Below, in pieces: positions 1 through 11,775 of a stretch of DNA of 64,000 nucleotides. The position numbers were made by a program, and so were the translations under genes. The notes beneath the pieces are model-generated. The model saw nothing but the letters and a program-made list of their open reading frames with translations. It was not told the DNA's origin and did no database searches. Source of the DNA: Gnetum montanum (lineage: Eukaryota > Streptophyta > Gnetopsida > Gnetales > Gnetaceae). Each line of letters opens with the position of its first letter. Positions within the stretch are counted from its first letter, which is position 1. The stretch lies in contig MNCI01023373.1 in NCBI GenBank assembly GCA_015680685.1, forward strand, positions 128,744 to 192,743, given 5' to 3'.

Positions 1-720
1 AAAATCCAAAAATTACTCGCCAAGGATGATACTATCTAAACCACTAGCTAGACAATTTAAACAAAATAGAAATAAAACATAACTCACAGGACTATGACAA
101 AGAGGCTGAAATATTTTCTTGATCAAGCCATCTTACAAGAAATCGTTCACAATTTCTTCTTTACAATGCTCTTCTCTCAAGACTCAAAGTGTGTCTCCAA
201 GTGAGAGCCCAAGTGTGTGATACCAAAAATGAGATCCCAAGTATGGTAGCCCAAGTGTGATGTATTTTCCCCCCCCCTTGTCCTCTTCCCTTCCTACCCT
301 TGAAGCCCTTTTATAGGGTCTCATAGGTAGTTAGGTAAGTTACAAAAATTTTGGGTGGTTATAGCCACCATAGAGACAAAAAAGCTGCAATTGACAAGTG
401 TCCTATTTAGTTGCCAAGTGTCTTCATTCAGTTGCCAAGTGGTCACCATGGAGATAAAAAAGTTGTAGATGACAAGTGTCCCATTTAGTTGACAAGTTTC
501 CTTTGTAGTGGTTACAAACATCATGGGATTAAGGCTAGGAAGTTGCAACTTCCACACAAAGTTACAACTATAGAAATAAAATCTATGGTGGCCAAGTGTC
601 CTATTGGATAACTATCTAATATAACTCCTTAACATATGTAAATTTTTAAATCAATATTAATACTCACTTGGTATACAACCAAGGGTTGTCAAAATTACAT
701 CAGTAATTAAATAATTTATA
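1..720 (-). repeat. LTR-like fragment with short internal repeats
   Basis: On the minus strand a TATAAAA box (309-315) lies beside pyrimidine- and G-rich promoter-like DNA. Between about 391 and 610 a roughly 20-bp motif, TTGCCAAGTGTCCTATTTAG, recurs about six times in diverged form (391, 411, 432, 469, 489, 588). This resembles U3 or leader DNA of a decayed LTR, but no partner LTR, primer site or target duplication is visible, and the left end lies outside the window. Confidence 0.4.
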
Positions 721-1606
721 TCAAAACCCAAAATAAATGTTGTATGATTTTTAAATAAAGAGAATCTTGGGGCCATGTGGCCTATAAATAATGTGGGCTG
801 CTCCAAGTAGCGAGGCCCATGGAAGTAGTTGTATCACTGATAGTGCAAACCCGTGGATTACTCCCTTAACTAATGGACTGGTGTGTTTGTAAATCACGCT
901 ATTTGCCAGAGTTGACTAATAAATTGGAAGAGTAGTGTTTGCAGTCACGGGGCACCTAGAAAAAATATCTGCCAGTATCTAATTCCACAAGAAACAAGGA
1001 ATTCAGAGAATCAGGCATAACAAAGGTGTAATATAAAAATCCAAGCTATGAAAGATGGACACTGAGATTGCCAATATAGAAGGCTAGGGAATCTTATTCT
1101 GGAAGTTTCTGGTTGCACTGATCATGATGGTACAAGATCGTGTAGTACTCTAGACTACCACACAAAGGCCAATCCTTGGTGTCCAATCCATGCCTTGAAG
1201 ACATCCATTGTCTCATCTGATCTCAAAACTTATGGTAAACATTCAAGTGCACAGATTTGGCTTGCTAAATATTCTTCTGGGTAACTGCAAGGAAGGAGGT
1301 GATACTGAAGCAATTGAGTAGGGTGTCGAAATAAGAAGATGGTGGATTTTATAAACAACTACCACAGCAAAACAAGGCCCTGCTGCACAAAATGCTCCAT
1401 TTTTTTTAACAGCACCATCCGTTACTGTAAAATAAGATCCTGCTGCGTTGCACCTTTTATCACCACGTTGCTACTGCAACCTTATCTTCCGCCATTATTG
1501 CTGCAACTTTATCTTGATCACCCATTACCCTCTTCAAACTTCCTGCTCTGTCACTAGTATACTGTATCAATGCTTCCTCAATCTCCTCATTATCATTGCC
1601 AACAAC
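721..1606. other. No gene seen
   Basis: Unassigned AT-rich DNA. Short frames occur on both strands, but none has a recognisable domain, and I saw no repeat relation to the rest of the window. Confidence 0.5.
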
Positions 1607-1801
1607 TGCATGAGCGAGGGTTTTGGCATTTTTCGTTGGATGCAGCAAGCATGGATAAACCCCAACGGTTATACCATCACAACCATTCTCAAAGGCTGTG
1701 CTAAAACCAGGAGCCTGCAAAAGGGCATAGAACTGCATTCTGAGGCCATCAGAAGAGGGATGTGCAGAGATATGTTCACGAGCAATGCGTTGATCTTCAA
1801 T
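1607..1801 (+). pseudogene. Pentatricopeptide repeat (PPR) protein fragment
   Basis: About 65 codons read like the middle of a plant PLS-class PPR protein, an organellar RNA-binding family used in RNA editing and processing. The pattern is an F-x-x-M-Q helix end, then INPNGYTITTILKGCAKT (one residue off the usual VKPN-x-x-T/F start), then a helix pair matching 'LEQGKQIHA..I..G...D.FV.NALI', seen here as LQKGIELHSEAIRRG and DMFTSNALI. That is a little over one repeat. The sequence before it (1448-1600) is not PPR-like, and homology stops where 'DMYAKCG' would follow. PPR genes are usually hundreds of codons long, so this is a relic, either a truncated retrocopy or a piece carried by a transposon. 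It is the only host-like coding trace in the window. Confidence 0.75.
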
Positions 1802-2837
1802 GGCATCTGTTGTGATTGCTGAATCCTAAGTAAAAACGGTGAATCCAATACCAAACTTTCTAGCCCTAGCAATACGTGGCTTGCATGAACTCTATTTCTT
1901 TCATACCCTTCAAAATGAAAGAATCAAAAAATATACCAGATGTTACTGCTGGCCCAAGACTATCTTTATGAGCCTTGCGAGCTACCAAACTACTCTACCT
2001 ATTCTGATTTTCAATTATCCATTTATACACACTCAGCGGTTCTTGAAACACTACATAAGCTTAGGAGCCAAGGTAGTAAGGTAGTATAGTAATAAACACG
2101 TAGCTTTATTCTTTGAGCTCGATGGGGCTTGGCTGTTAAACTCATCAATCAGGGATCGGTTGGGCCACTTTCTGCAATCGTTGATGATGGGCAATCACTA
2201 CATGCTTCTCCATTTCAGAGTAATCGATTTTATCGATTCTTGCACCATACATACGTTCTATGGAAATATGATGTCCTTTCCAACCATAGGAAACTACCAA
2301 AGTGATTTCGTTGGTTTATTTTCAGGGAAAATGCATAGCTTAGGAAATGAGGGAAGAAGGCATTCCACTCGAGAATTGTAGAATTTTTTGAGATCCCAAG
2401 AACCATCACGTCCAAAATGTTGTATTTTGGTTTTTTTTTTGGAATCCTCCAATAATGAGGGTTGTTTAAATCCCTTGGCATCAATTTGCTCCATTTCAGA
2501 CACTTGATGATTGTCTATTCTAGCAGTTAATTTTCTCTCCATCTTTTCATTTTGACTAGAAAAAGTGGGTTTAACGTCAATGGATGATTGAAATAGAGGA
2601 TCATAGGTCTGAGAAGATAGGTAACCAAGTATTGTCACAACATCCCTCATAAGAGGCCACGTGGTGGCTTGTTCCTATAGGCCATTTCAGATCATGATAT
2701 ATAATAGGCGGGCTTGTCTTATCATGTAGATGTTCAAGTCCTAGTGCGGCTCTAGCTGCAATTCTCAATCCTATGTTTTAATCTATTCCATGAAATGGCC
2801 AAATGTGCCAACAATTGTACTTTGAGTTATAGCGTAA
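1802..2837. other. No recognisable gene
   Basis: Mixed AT-rich DNA. The longest frame (2294-2650, minus, 118 codons) has no motif I recognise and no start context or neighbour to support it. The right edge is where LTR sequence of TE1 begins abruptly. Confidence 0.5.
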
Positions 2838-3557
2838 TTTGACCAATTAAAAAAGATAAAAGATAGTAAAATAAGGGATAACAATGATTACAATGATATC
2901 TTGATAGCTATACTTGATAGTACACTTGGATTGCTCTTTTTCCAATGAGAATGAAATCTTCTTATAGGCAATATATTTCCAAAATCACCTTAGAATTCAT
3001 GCAATGGCTATCTAACAATCACTAGATATGTCTTCTTTAATACTGAGACATCTTTCTACATTAAGCCTTTATTCTAGAAAAATGTCTTCTTCATATGAAA
3101 GATGTCTTGTTTATATGGGAGACATATATTATTTCTGAGAGACATCTTTTTGGATCTTCTTTAATTTTAGCAAGGTGTTTTCTATTTTTGGAAGATGTTT
3201 ACTTTTTAGGAAAGAGGTCTCTTTTGTATGCTCAAAAAATAAAATTACTCATTTTGATGCAGGAGGCCTCTAGATGCCTCCAACCAAGTTTCCATAGATC
3301 CTATAACCTCATAAACTCATCAAAATGTGCCAAAAACAATTTCAAATATGCCAAAACATCTATGAATCATCTCAATAAAAATAAACATATTTTACTTGAA
3401 TTCTTCATGTTCCTCCATGCTCTCTTGGGTTCTTGTTATTTCAAATTTTCTTGTGAGTCCTTGAGTCCTTTACGCTTGCTCCTATAAACACAACAACCAC
3501 ACAAACATTATTTGATCTTCATTTTTCTTAAGGTTTTGACATACCAAAAGGTTAACA
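2838..3557 (-). repeat. TE1 3' LTR, left-truncated
   Basis: It matches 20824-21557 along its length, with shared blocks such as AATGATTACAATGAT and GCCTCTAGATGCCTCCAACC. The LTR terminus is TGTTAACC read from 3557 on the minus strand. The first ~600 bp found in the other copy are missing, with an abrupt break at about 2838. It carries a cluster of AGATGTCT/AGACATCT-like motifs between 3030 and 3220. Confidence 0.85.
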
Positions 3558-3572
3558 ATCTTCCCCTTTTTG
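3558..3572 (-). other. TE1 polypurine tract
   Basis: The minus-strand sequence AAAAAGGGGAAGAT abuts the TGTTAACC start of the 3' LTR. This is where a plus-strand-priming polypurine tract belongs, and it fixes the element's orientation. Confidence 0.8.
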
Positions 3573-6281
3573 GTGATCTTAAAAACCTAAGAAAATGGAT
3601 TATTATACATGAAAATATCCAAATATTTATAACTATCTCTTCCTCTTTTTGAGTAGCATCAAAAAGGATAAAGCACATAAACCTGTCTTTAAAATGATAT
3701 TATAAAAGAGAAACATCATATAGTATGCATGACCAATATCACAAAAAAAAAAAAAAACTCCCCCCTTTGTTTGATAGGAATAGAATGGATAGTATACAAA
3801 ACTGAAGACATATAAATTGTATTGCTCATGATATTAGTTCAAATATATCCACTAGATTCTAATGGTGCTTAATCATAGCTATTAAAACCTATATCTCATG
3901 ATTTTATACTCATCCAATATTCTCTTACCTATAAAACATTAATAAAAGAATAAGGAATGGCAACTTCATGATAGGTAAGGAAAAACATGCCTATTCAAAT
4001 TTTAAGACAAAGAAACATATCTGATCATGATAAGTATATCAAAAGATCAAACAAAATATCATATACCTATTTTCTTACTGAAAGAGATCATGAACACCTT
4101 ATCTAGTTCCAATCTACCATTGTGAGTACTTGAGATCTCTAAGATGAGTACTTCTAGACTTATATTTACAAGAAGGTCATAAAGAAATTTGTATATATAT
4201 CCATGCCCATTTTAAATATTAGCATAAAGAGACACATCACAAGGTAAAATTTTCAAAAGATATATTAAACAAAATTAACTCATACTTTACCTTGGATACT
4301 TTACAATACACTAGAATGAATAGTCATTTTTGTAAAAGCCTCAAAAGACTCTACTTACACTGGTGGCTTCTTGGATTAGGTTTAGGCTTTCCTTGCATAT
4401 GTGCAAATTATAATGCTTCCGTTGGATACTTTTAAATCAAGTTATTCTCTTTTCATCAAAGTACTATCCATGCAATTGAACGTTAAGATCAAGTGTGGAG
4501 ACTTGGGGCTCCTATTAGCAGTAGATCATGATAATTCCTCTTGAAACATTTCCTTTCTCAAAAAATTCATGAATTTCATCAAAAGTACCAAATCAAATGC
4601 TAGAATTTCCATTAAAAACCATAGGAGATGACTTTCAAGAAATAGTAGATGTCTTGCAAGAAGGTAGGGATGTTAGATTAGATAGCTACCTCTTGGGAGA
4701 GATGTCTTTTATGAAAATGAGATATCTCAAATGTAGGTCAGACATTTAGAGTAGACATATATCCTACTAGGGATGAAAATATAAGTGCTCATTTTGAGGT
4801 CAAGAACATCCAAACACCTTTAAAAAAGTCATCATAGCCATCGAAAACTTATATATTCATAGGTCTAAAACATTCCAAAACATGGAATGACACCTTGAAA
4901 TAATCATTAAAGAAAAGTCTACATAAGAAAACATACATAAATAACATTCATTCATGGAGAAATATAGAATATCTAGGAGATTTTCCCAAAAATTTGGAGT
5001 TCCATACTAAGATTAGGTTTGAAAGAAAGACCTCTCATAAAGATAGCACATAATTGATATGCTTACGAACTTCCTTTTGTAATGTAGCTATCTTTAGAAG
5101 ATACAAGAACCATACAAATAAAACTTCTTAAAAACAACCACAATTTAAAATTTCACAAGAAAGAAACAATGCCATAGCTTAATTAAGATTTTTGAGTAGA
5201 AGACATATATGTTTAAAAAGTAATAATCATTCAACAAAGAGTGTTGGACCATGAGTTTTAAACCACTTTAAATGAATACATTCTAAATAAGATTCCAAGA
5301 GATGATTTGTCAATAAAAGCTTTTAAATTTTATAAGAACCACAAGCCTTCATTCAATTATAACATTAATCACATTGTGCTCATACATCCACAAGAGATAC
5401 CATAATCAAATATTCTAATAGTATCAAATATCTTCTCTTGAAAGAAATTTTGTTAGTAATTGTAGAATAGAAAACATCTCATATCTTTAAATGAAGTAAG
5501 CACACATAAACACAATTTACTCTTGTCAAATTAAATACTGACATGATATTTTTCATGTAAGGAACTAAAAATTTACCTTGATATACCTTATTTGCAATTG
5601 AGAATTAATCTACCTAAAGTGCTAGAGAATAAGGTTCCTCTCTCAAATTTTCTATTCTTACATAGAATTCTTCAATTTTCAATGATCAGCTCCCTTTCAC
5701 AAATTGGCTATATGGTCTCTTCTCATTCTCAAGTTCCTTCTTCTTGATTGTCTGAACTTTCTTGAATACTTTATCATCTTTCCTTCAATCCTTGTTGCCT
5801 TGCATAATTTCCTTTCTTGGTGCCTTTTGATAAGACCAAAGGGGTCTTGTGATATGACCAGGTAGTCATATGATAAAACTTTAAATTTCACTCTCATTGT
5901 TTTTGCCAAAACTTATAGCAATAATAACATCCAACAATCCTATTGTAGTAAAGCGATTAGAAGGATCAAACCTTTAAGGAGTCTCTTGATGGATAGGAGC
6001 TTCTTTATATGTAGTACCATTACTACTTAGAGACTTCTTTAGATGGGATGAAGGTTGTGTAGGTTCTTCTTCTTGGGAACAACATCCAAGTTCACTTTTA
6101 TATTGTGGACTTCTTCCTTATCCAAGAACCATTCAAAGGGATTCTTTGATTTTAACTAGCCTCTCATTCACAACATTTACATATGAAATTTCTTCCTTAG
6201 CCTACTCATAAGATAAGGTTAGCTTTTCATTCTTAGCCATTAGGTTTAAAATTTCTTTTGTAATATTACAAATTGTTGTAT
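3573..6281 (-). other. TE1 internal non-coding region
   Basis: AT-rich internal DNA of TE1 without a frame I can assign. It holds many purine/pyrimidine runs and an A-homopolymer near 3745. A basic 70-codon frame (5697-5909, minus) lies downstream of the gag remnant in the same orientation and may be part of it, but no family match is evident. Confidence 0.5.
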
Positions 6282-6640
6282 TTAATAAGGAGATTTATTG
6301 AGCCTTTGTTTTAACTTGTCCAACTTTGTACAAATATTTTGAAAAGATAAAATTTCATTACATAATAAATCAAACCTTTCATCCTCATTAAGTTTATCAT
6401 CTAAGGTATTAGTGTCATCATCAGTGAGAGGCATATAGACAAGGTTTGAATCCTTTGCATTATCCTCCACCTCTTCTTCACTTTGTTCTCCATCATCCCA
6501 ACTTGAGTAGATGTTGGTCTTTCTCATATCCTCATCATTTTTATCCTTTTTCTATAACCTAGCACTAGTATGAAATTTAGAGATCACATGGCCTCTACCA
6601 CCACATACCAAGCATTCTATTGAAGAGGAGTCAAAATTAG
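6282..6640 (-). pseudogene. gag: TE1 gag remnant with zinc knuckle
   Basis: Read on the minus strand, the frame has a zinc-knuckle-like segment, CLVCGGRGHVISKF (about 6600), then an acidic stretch (SSWDDGEQSEEEVEDN, from 6527) and a helical Leu/Lys-rich tail. The knuckle fits C-x2-C-x4-H-x4-C except that the last Cys is Phe. The order knuckle, acidic linker, coiled coil is familiar from Ty1/copia-type polyproteins, but the protease that should follow is not found, so the superfamily is uncertain. The gag protein would package the RNA in virus-like particles. A stop separates the two parts, and the gene is dead. Confidence 0.6.
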
Positions 6641-7118
6641 AACTTAAAAATTTTTCCTCTTTCCTTACCATCAAGTTGATTGCATTTTTCTTGATTGAAG
6701 CTCTCACTCATTTGCTCAATCATATATCTTAGTTTTTAAATCTCAATAGAAAGGTCTAATTTCTCATTATTTAGTTAAAAACATTCATCATTGAGAAGTT
6801 TAATTTTTATTTTCTTAGTGTGTAAAGCATCTTTTATTTCAATGCATAAATTTTGGAAGGAAAGAACTTCATTGAAGAATATTCCATACCTTTCTTCAAA
6901 AAATTATCATTCAGATTGTTATGACTTTTACAAGCACAGTTTCCTTTAGTTCTAAACATAAGGAAGGACATGAGCAACTTAGCTTTATAGAAGATGTGAT
7001 ATAGGAATTGAGCACAACAATTGATGAAGCATATTAGTCTCTTTGTGTAGATGTGTCTAATGTTGATTGCCTTTTTCATGTTCACTCTAGAAGATTGATG
7101 TAGAGTGCAAGAGTGCTA
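6641..7118 (-). other. TE1 upstream gag/leader region
   Basis: DNA between the zinc-knuckle remnant and the primer site. It should encode the N-terminal half of gag but is too broken to read. An 83-codon minus frame at 6834-7085 has no recognisable domain. Confidence 0.45.
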
Positions 7119-7131
7119 GGCTCTGATACCA
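7119..7131 (-). other. TE1 primer-binding site (initiator Met tRNA)
   Basis: The minus-strand sequence TGGTATCAGAGCC is an exact 12-base match (TGGTATCAGAGC) to the standard plant initiator-methionine primer site. It sits two bases inside the LTR end at 7134, as expected for minus-strand DNA priming. Confidence 0.93.
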
Positions 7132-7133
7132 CT

Positions 7134-7442
7134 TGAGGATCATTAAACTTAGAAAAGGGATGGGGGGTTGAATAAGTTCCTTTAATTGAACTTGGGTTCC
7201 ATAAATATTGAAACCAAATTGAACATGGTTTCCAAACTTGGGTAGTTTACACTTGGAGGATACATCACTTGCACACCTCTAGACTTTGTTTCTTCAAAAA
7301 TATGATTTAAAGGGCACCACAACCTTTATAAAGTTTGAGCTTTGTTAAGAATATTTTTGTTGTTGTGATAACTCTCAAACCTACAAGGTCTCAACAAGCT
7401 CAAAAGTGACTTGAATGGTAACACACCTTGTATAATCTATAA
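7134..7442 (-). repeat. TE1 5' LTR, first part
   Basis: It starts with TGAGGATC (complement of the LTR's ...CA end) immediately after the primer site and runs until TE2 begins at 7443. The LTR resumes at 20533 with the same motifs (CTCAACTCCAAAG, then CTACACC). The last five bases, TATAA, are the TE2 target site. Confidence 0.85.
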
Positions 7443-7480
7443 TGTCACATACCCCTTCACAAATGATGCTATTGCCTAAT
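7443..7480 (+). repeat. TE2 5' LTR, first 38 bp
   Basis: It aligns with 20009-20044 of the 3' LTR; both contain AAATGATGCT followed by CCTAAT. The match is cut at 7480, where TE3 starts, and continues from 14746 with GAAGATGGT. Confidence 0.85.
7476..7480. other. TE3 target-site duplication (left)
   Basis: CTAAT directly precedes the TE3 5' LTR and is repeated at 14741-14745 directly after its 3' LTR. The uninterrupted TE2 3' LTR shows a single CTAATGAAG at the same place, confirming the duplication. Confidence 0.95.
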
Positions 7481-8488
7481 TGATGAGATGCTATTCGCAT
7501 GAGCCACGATATCACATCTTCCCCCATGATGTCGCATACGCGATATTGCAGTCCACCACCAAATCTATAAATAAGAGGCAGCACTCCCCTTATTTTCCAT
7601 CCTGAGTTAGAAGTAGGAAAACTCTAGCATTTTGATCACTCCAGAGATAAAATATTTTCCATGTGCCTGTAGTAGGAGTCCTAAAGTGAACATATCTTTA
7701 TTCGAGAAACATTGTACCTAAACACAAGTTGTGTACAACAATAAAGATGAACTTCTTGGATAAACCTTACAGTGCATGGAATAGGATTTTATTTATTATT
7801 TTCTCTCTCACCCTTAAACTCCTAGAATGCAGAATGAGTATGACTTGATTACGAGCATCGAAGGATGTGTACTGATAGTCAAGGAATTGGCTGCTCATCG
7901 CATGCGGTATGGGTACGACTTGATTATGAGCATCTCATGTGACTACTTGGTAACCTAGTGGCATATTCAGGATCTGCACTTGGTAATCCCAATGGTAGTC
8001 CCAGATATATACGGTTAGTCAAAGAATCGGCTGCTCATCGCACTTAGGCTAGATAGATTCTCTCAACCCTTTCCTCCTAGTTAAGTACCTCAGTATGACC
8101 ACTTTGAGCACATGCATTACGTGTGGTGATCCCAGCAATGATTAGCGTTTGCTACCTGCAGTTGCATCGGTTCAGGGTATGTATGGTAAGTAGGAATGGA
8201 TGTTGACACTAGTTAATTTAGACTTAGTCATTAGTTAGAGTTAGTTAGTTTTTCAACCCTTCACCTCGATAGCATAGGAGAAAAACATAAAAGACTATAA
8301 AAATCATATACCTTAGACTTATTTAACCATACACCAAGATAACTACAAGTAAGTCTAGGAAGACAATGAATGATTAACCTCAAGTGTTCCATGGGGCATG
8401 TAGGCACTTAGTCTATGGTGTTCGACCAGATCGCGCATGCTATACTCGTTTCGTATGGTTGAGTGTAGGGGTACCTTGCCACTCATTA
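7481..8488 (+). repeat. TE3 5' LTR
   Basis: A 1008-bp LTR, TGATGAG...CACTCATTA; the final CA has become TA. A TATA box (TATAAATA, 7566-7573) follows a block of GATATCGCG-like palindromes (7500-7550). The downstream half has an internal duplication: CTGCTCATCGCA and GACTTGATTA(C/T)GAGCATC each occur twice. Confidence 0.93.
7500..7573 (+). promoter_or_regulatory. TE3 5' LTR promoter: CGATATCG block and TATA box
   Basis: Diverged CGATATCG-centred palindromes (ACGATATCAC, GCGATATTGC) lie within 70 bp upstream of TATAAATA. The 3' LTR has the better-preserved block (13727-13836), including GCATGCGATATCGCG and CACGATATCGC. The position fits U3 regulatory sites upstream of the LTR core promoter. Confidence 0.65.
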
Positions 8489-8507
8489 TTGGTGTCGTTG
8501 CAAGGGA
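8489..8507 (+). other. TE3 primer-binding site (Asp-tRNA type)
   Basis: TTGGTGTCGTTGCAAGGGA abuts the LTR and matches the plant Ty3/gypsy primer-site consensus TTGGCGCCGTTGCCGGGGA. Three of the four differences are C/T or G/A changes at CpG positions. Confidence 0.85.
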
Positions 8508-8634
8508 CTAAGTGTTTGTGCATTGAATAGAACATAAAGGATATCACTCACATCATTGGGAGCCTAAATAAACCTTTAGGTTAATTAAAGAGAAAATTTA
8601 TATAATAGTAAAATTAACACACTGATAAATCAAA

Positions 8635-10893
8635 ATGTCTTCTTCTCATAAGAGCAACTCACCACCTAAGGACCATACATGAGATAGTCAGCAGCATAAA
8701 ACACATAGCCAAAATCAGCCAAGTCCTAAATAATACAAGATAGTTTATACTCATCCTAATGAGTATATTCCAAGATTTACCTTTATCCTCCATCAAGAGG
8801 AACAGCTGCGATGGAGAGATTTGCAAGGTAACATCGTGTTACCCCCAGATCGATTAGTCTCTTGCATGCTCTTCTGTGCCTTGGCACAGATAGGCATGAC
8901 TGAATTATATGTTGAATATGTTGTGAAAGAATTTGATACCAGGGATTATCATCCCACAGAAGCACAACGTATGAGAGACTCAAGGTAGGAGAGTCAACAT
9001 ACACTTTTGAAGGGCAAAGGTCCACATGTCCTTAGCGAAATAGGAGATGAGGAACCTCTTATAACGTTTTCTTTAGCAAACGATGTTTCCCCTCCTAACG
9101 ATGATGAGGAGGTTGGGTATTAGAACCTACGATCAATGATACATAACCATGGTTTTGATTCTTGTGAACATCAACTATTCACAGAGGGAATAACCACTCA
9201 TGCTAAGGATGGGCACTCAGATCTTCACCACGATCAGGGCCGTAGCAGGCGAAGAGAAGGCAGGAAATATCATCATGGCAATGGTTCCCCTTCTTCTTCC
9301 CCTTCTTCACATCACTTAGCCTCTTCTTCCACATCTGGGTGTAGCCATCATGAACACAATGGAGAGGATAAAGGTAGATGAAATGAGAGACCTCGATGGG
9401 AAAGTCGAGAGAGAGGACAAGGGCAAGGACGTAGGGAGAGTAGGGAACAACGAAGACATCATAGGCATCATGAAAAAGATGTTCATGACGAGCCCCTACT
9501 CGCAACCTGAAGTATGCTTGACATAACGAAGGTAGTTAGGATTCCCATAAGGCATTTAAAAGATAGTCAGATCAAACATTTAGACATGAACAATATCCCA
9601 AGATTTGAAGGGGGATACAATGTAGATCCACAATATCATTTATAGGCATTCCACGATGCTTGTGCCTTGCAAAACATAGAAAATGAGTGGCAAAAACTTA
9701 AGTTGATCGCAAGGACACTCATCAATGAAGTAGAGAGTTGGTACCCATCCTTGGAACCGAAAACCATAAGGAGGTGGAGTACGATGCTAGAACTGTTCAA
9801 CGAAAATTATCAAACGTACTCTAGAGTGTCCAATTTGCATAAGCAGATCCAAGGCTAGAAGCAACATAATCATGAACCCTTGGATGCTACCATGACCTGC
9901 TACTACACATTGTTACATCGTTGCCCGGGCCATGGGTACGCTCAGTGGGATCAACTTCATCACATTGTGGATGGGCTAAGGCATGAAACTAGAAGAACCC
10001 TTGGGACTTATGTCCAAGGGAGACTCTCACAACTTAGAGCCCATGAAGTACATCACTTTTTGGAACAAGTAGCTAAAGAAGAAGGTGAGCTATGAAAAAG
10101 GAAAAGTGTAGAAGGATACAACCGTGATCCCTCTCTTCGGAAGAAGGGAGTGAAATTTTGTGATTAAGAGGATGAGTCAACAATCGAAGAGTTGGTGAAT
10201 AGAAAGACCTTGTTGCTTCAAAAGCTCATAACAAAAATAGTGGCTAAGGTAGATGACGTATGGAGTTCCTTAGACTCTAAAATTGAAACTATCTTAAAAA
10301 TTTTAGAAGAGTCTAAGGTAGAACAAAGTAGTGACAAAGGTAAGACAAAGTGCAGAGATTTAGGCCCTACACATAACAAGGGTAAGGGGAAAATCACTAA
10401 CTCTGATGTGGTTGTGGAGTCAGACATAGGCGATGATGGTGGATATAAGATTTGCCACTATGTCGATCCTAAGGGATGTTGTCCAATTATCTCATATCTA
10501 CAGGAGTCTGGGATGTATGCGCTTAATCCAAGACTCAACCAATGGCAAACACCCCAAAGGTTACCTTATCCACAAGGTAATCCAAGGTAGTTCCACCAAC
10601 GCTTAATGTATTATCCAAGTGGAACTCCACCACAACCCATCGGACAGCATCAGCAATGGCAATACCCATAGTCATGGGGGATGCCATCACTGAAACATCA
10701 GTACCCTTACCGGAAGCCTGACGCTTATGGATATTATGTGCAGCAGCTGATTTCTCCAAGTGACTCTATGAGTCACACAACCCCCCACCATCACTACCAA
10801 GTTCAAGAGTACTTTAGAAGGATTCCTTCTCCTCTAGGAGATACTCCATACCCACACCATCCTCAAATCCATCGACACCTCTTCCACCAGTAG
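8635..10893 (+). pseudogene. gag: TE3 gag, one frame with nonsense codons
   Basis: Starting at the ATG in CAAAATGTCTTCTTCTC, one reading frame runs for about 750 codons without a visible frameshift, broken by about 13 stops. The same MSSSH/MSSPH start occurs in TE4 and TE6. The order is an N-terminal ~300-residue region with a His/Ser/Arg-rich stretch (9136-9500), then the retrotransposon gag core (MNNIPRFEGG, WSTMLELFNENYQTYSRVS, LLHRCPGHGYAQWDQLHHIVDGL), then VAKEEGEL. A Cys/His knuckle remnant (ICHYVDPKGCC, about 10450) and a Gln/Pro/Tyr-rich tail end it. Gag would form the particle. After 10893 the coding sense moves to another frame. Confidence 0.88.
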
Positions 10894-11180
10894 TGGTTCC
10901 CATAACACCTCCTGCTCCAACAATGCAAGGGGAACTTCCTACTCAACCGCAGCAATGTCACGCTGCAAGAGCTATAAATATTCAACCTACTACTAGTTCT
11001 GACAACTATAAAAAGAGAAGGCCTTTCTTCAAAACCAAAAACCTAGAAAAACTCTCACAAAAACAAGCGGTTGGGCCCATCTACACTCCTCCACCATCTA
11101 ACACTTTAGAGCACCCTTTAGTCCAACAAAGCTTAACGCATATGGTTATGTTAACACATACCGTAACTGACTAGATCAAG
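10893..11180 (+). pseudogene. TE3 gag-protease linker
   Basis: A Pro/Gln-rich open stretch of 93 codons, in a different frame from gag, joins gag to the protease region. It ends before the protease core. No domain is recognised; the position makes it polyprotein linker. Confidence 0.55.
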
Positions 11181-11189
11181 GAGACCACC

Positions 11190-11640
11190 TTCCCAGGAAA
11201 CTAGCTGACCCTGGGAGTCCCTTAATCTATTTACAAATTGCTGAAAATAAACCACATAGGGCTCTTCTTGACTCAGGTTCTGGAGTTAACATAATTTCAT
11301 GAGAGATGTATCACGCCTGGAACCTGCCCCAACTTAAGAAGAGCAACATTCAACTAGAGCTGGTAGACCAGCCCATCACCATTCCCTTGGGATTGGTGGA
11401 GGATATCATTACCACTGTGTGTGGTTGGTCTTACCCAGCTAATTTCCTGGTGATTGAGGTCAACAACAATGAAGGGGACTTCCCAATTATAATGGGAAGG
11501 GCATGGCTAAGTACAGTAGACGCATGTCTTAGGATCCATGATCTTTCCTTGAAAATTTCTAAGATAAATATTTATGGAAATATCGAGAAGAGGAAAGTTC
11601 CNACATGGAATGAACTAAGGAGACAAACCATGCCAACAAT
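11190..11640 (+). pseudogene. TE3 aspartic protease remnant
   Basis: The retropepsin-like core is readable. The active-site segment ALLDSGSGVNIIS (D-S-G, about 11265-11300) is followed after one stop by a beta-rich region with ICGWSYPxxFLVIEV-like sequence (here CGWSYPANFLVIEV) and FPIIMGRAWLSTV (about 11480). TE6 carries the same protein. This enzyme would cut the Gag-Pol polyprotein. It is broken by a frameshift relative to gag, a stop and one undetermined base at 11602. The downstream RT/RNase H/integrase that should follow is absent: within ~130 bp the sequence passes into the non-coding block that in TE6 lies after integrase. Confidence 0.82.
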
Positions 11641-11775
11641 GAAAGCATATATACATTGGAATATGAGCGTTGCCAACTTCCATCCCTTAATCTAAGATCA
11701 TCAATTGGGAGAAGTTGGACACTTTTAAGAAATTTAAATAGGTGCTCATTATTTTGGATCTCTCCCTTTCCACTC

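Noticed and set aside
2294-2650. 118-codon minus frame as a gene
   Set aside because: No domain, no relatives in the window, and composition typical of chance AT-rich frames.
9203-9505. 100-codon minus-strand frame
   Set aside because: Antisense to the TE3 gag frame; its openness mirrors the His/Ser/Arg-rich gag stretch.
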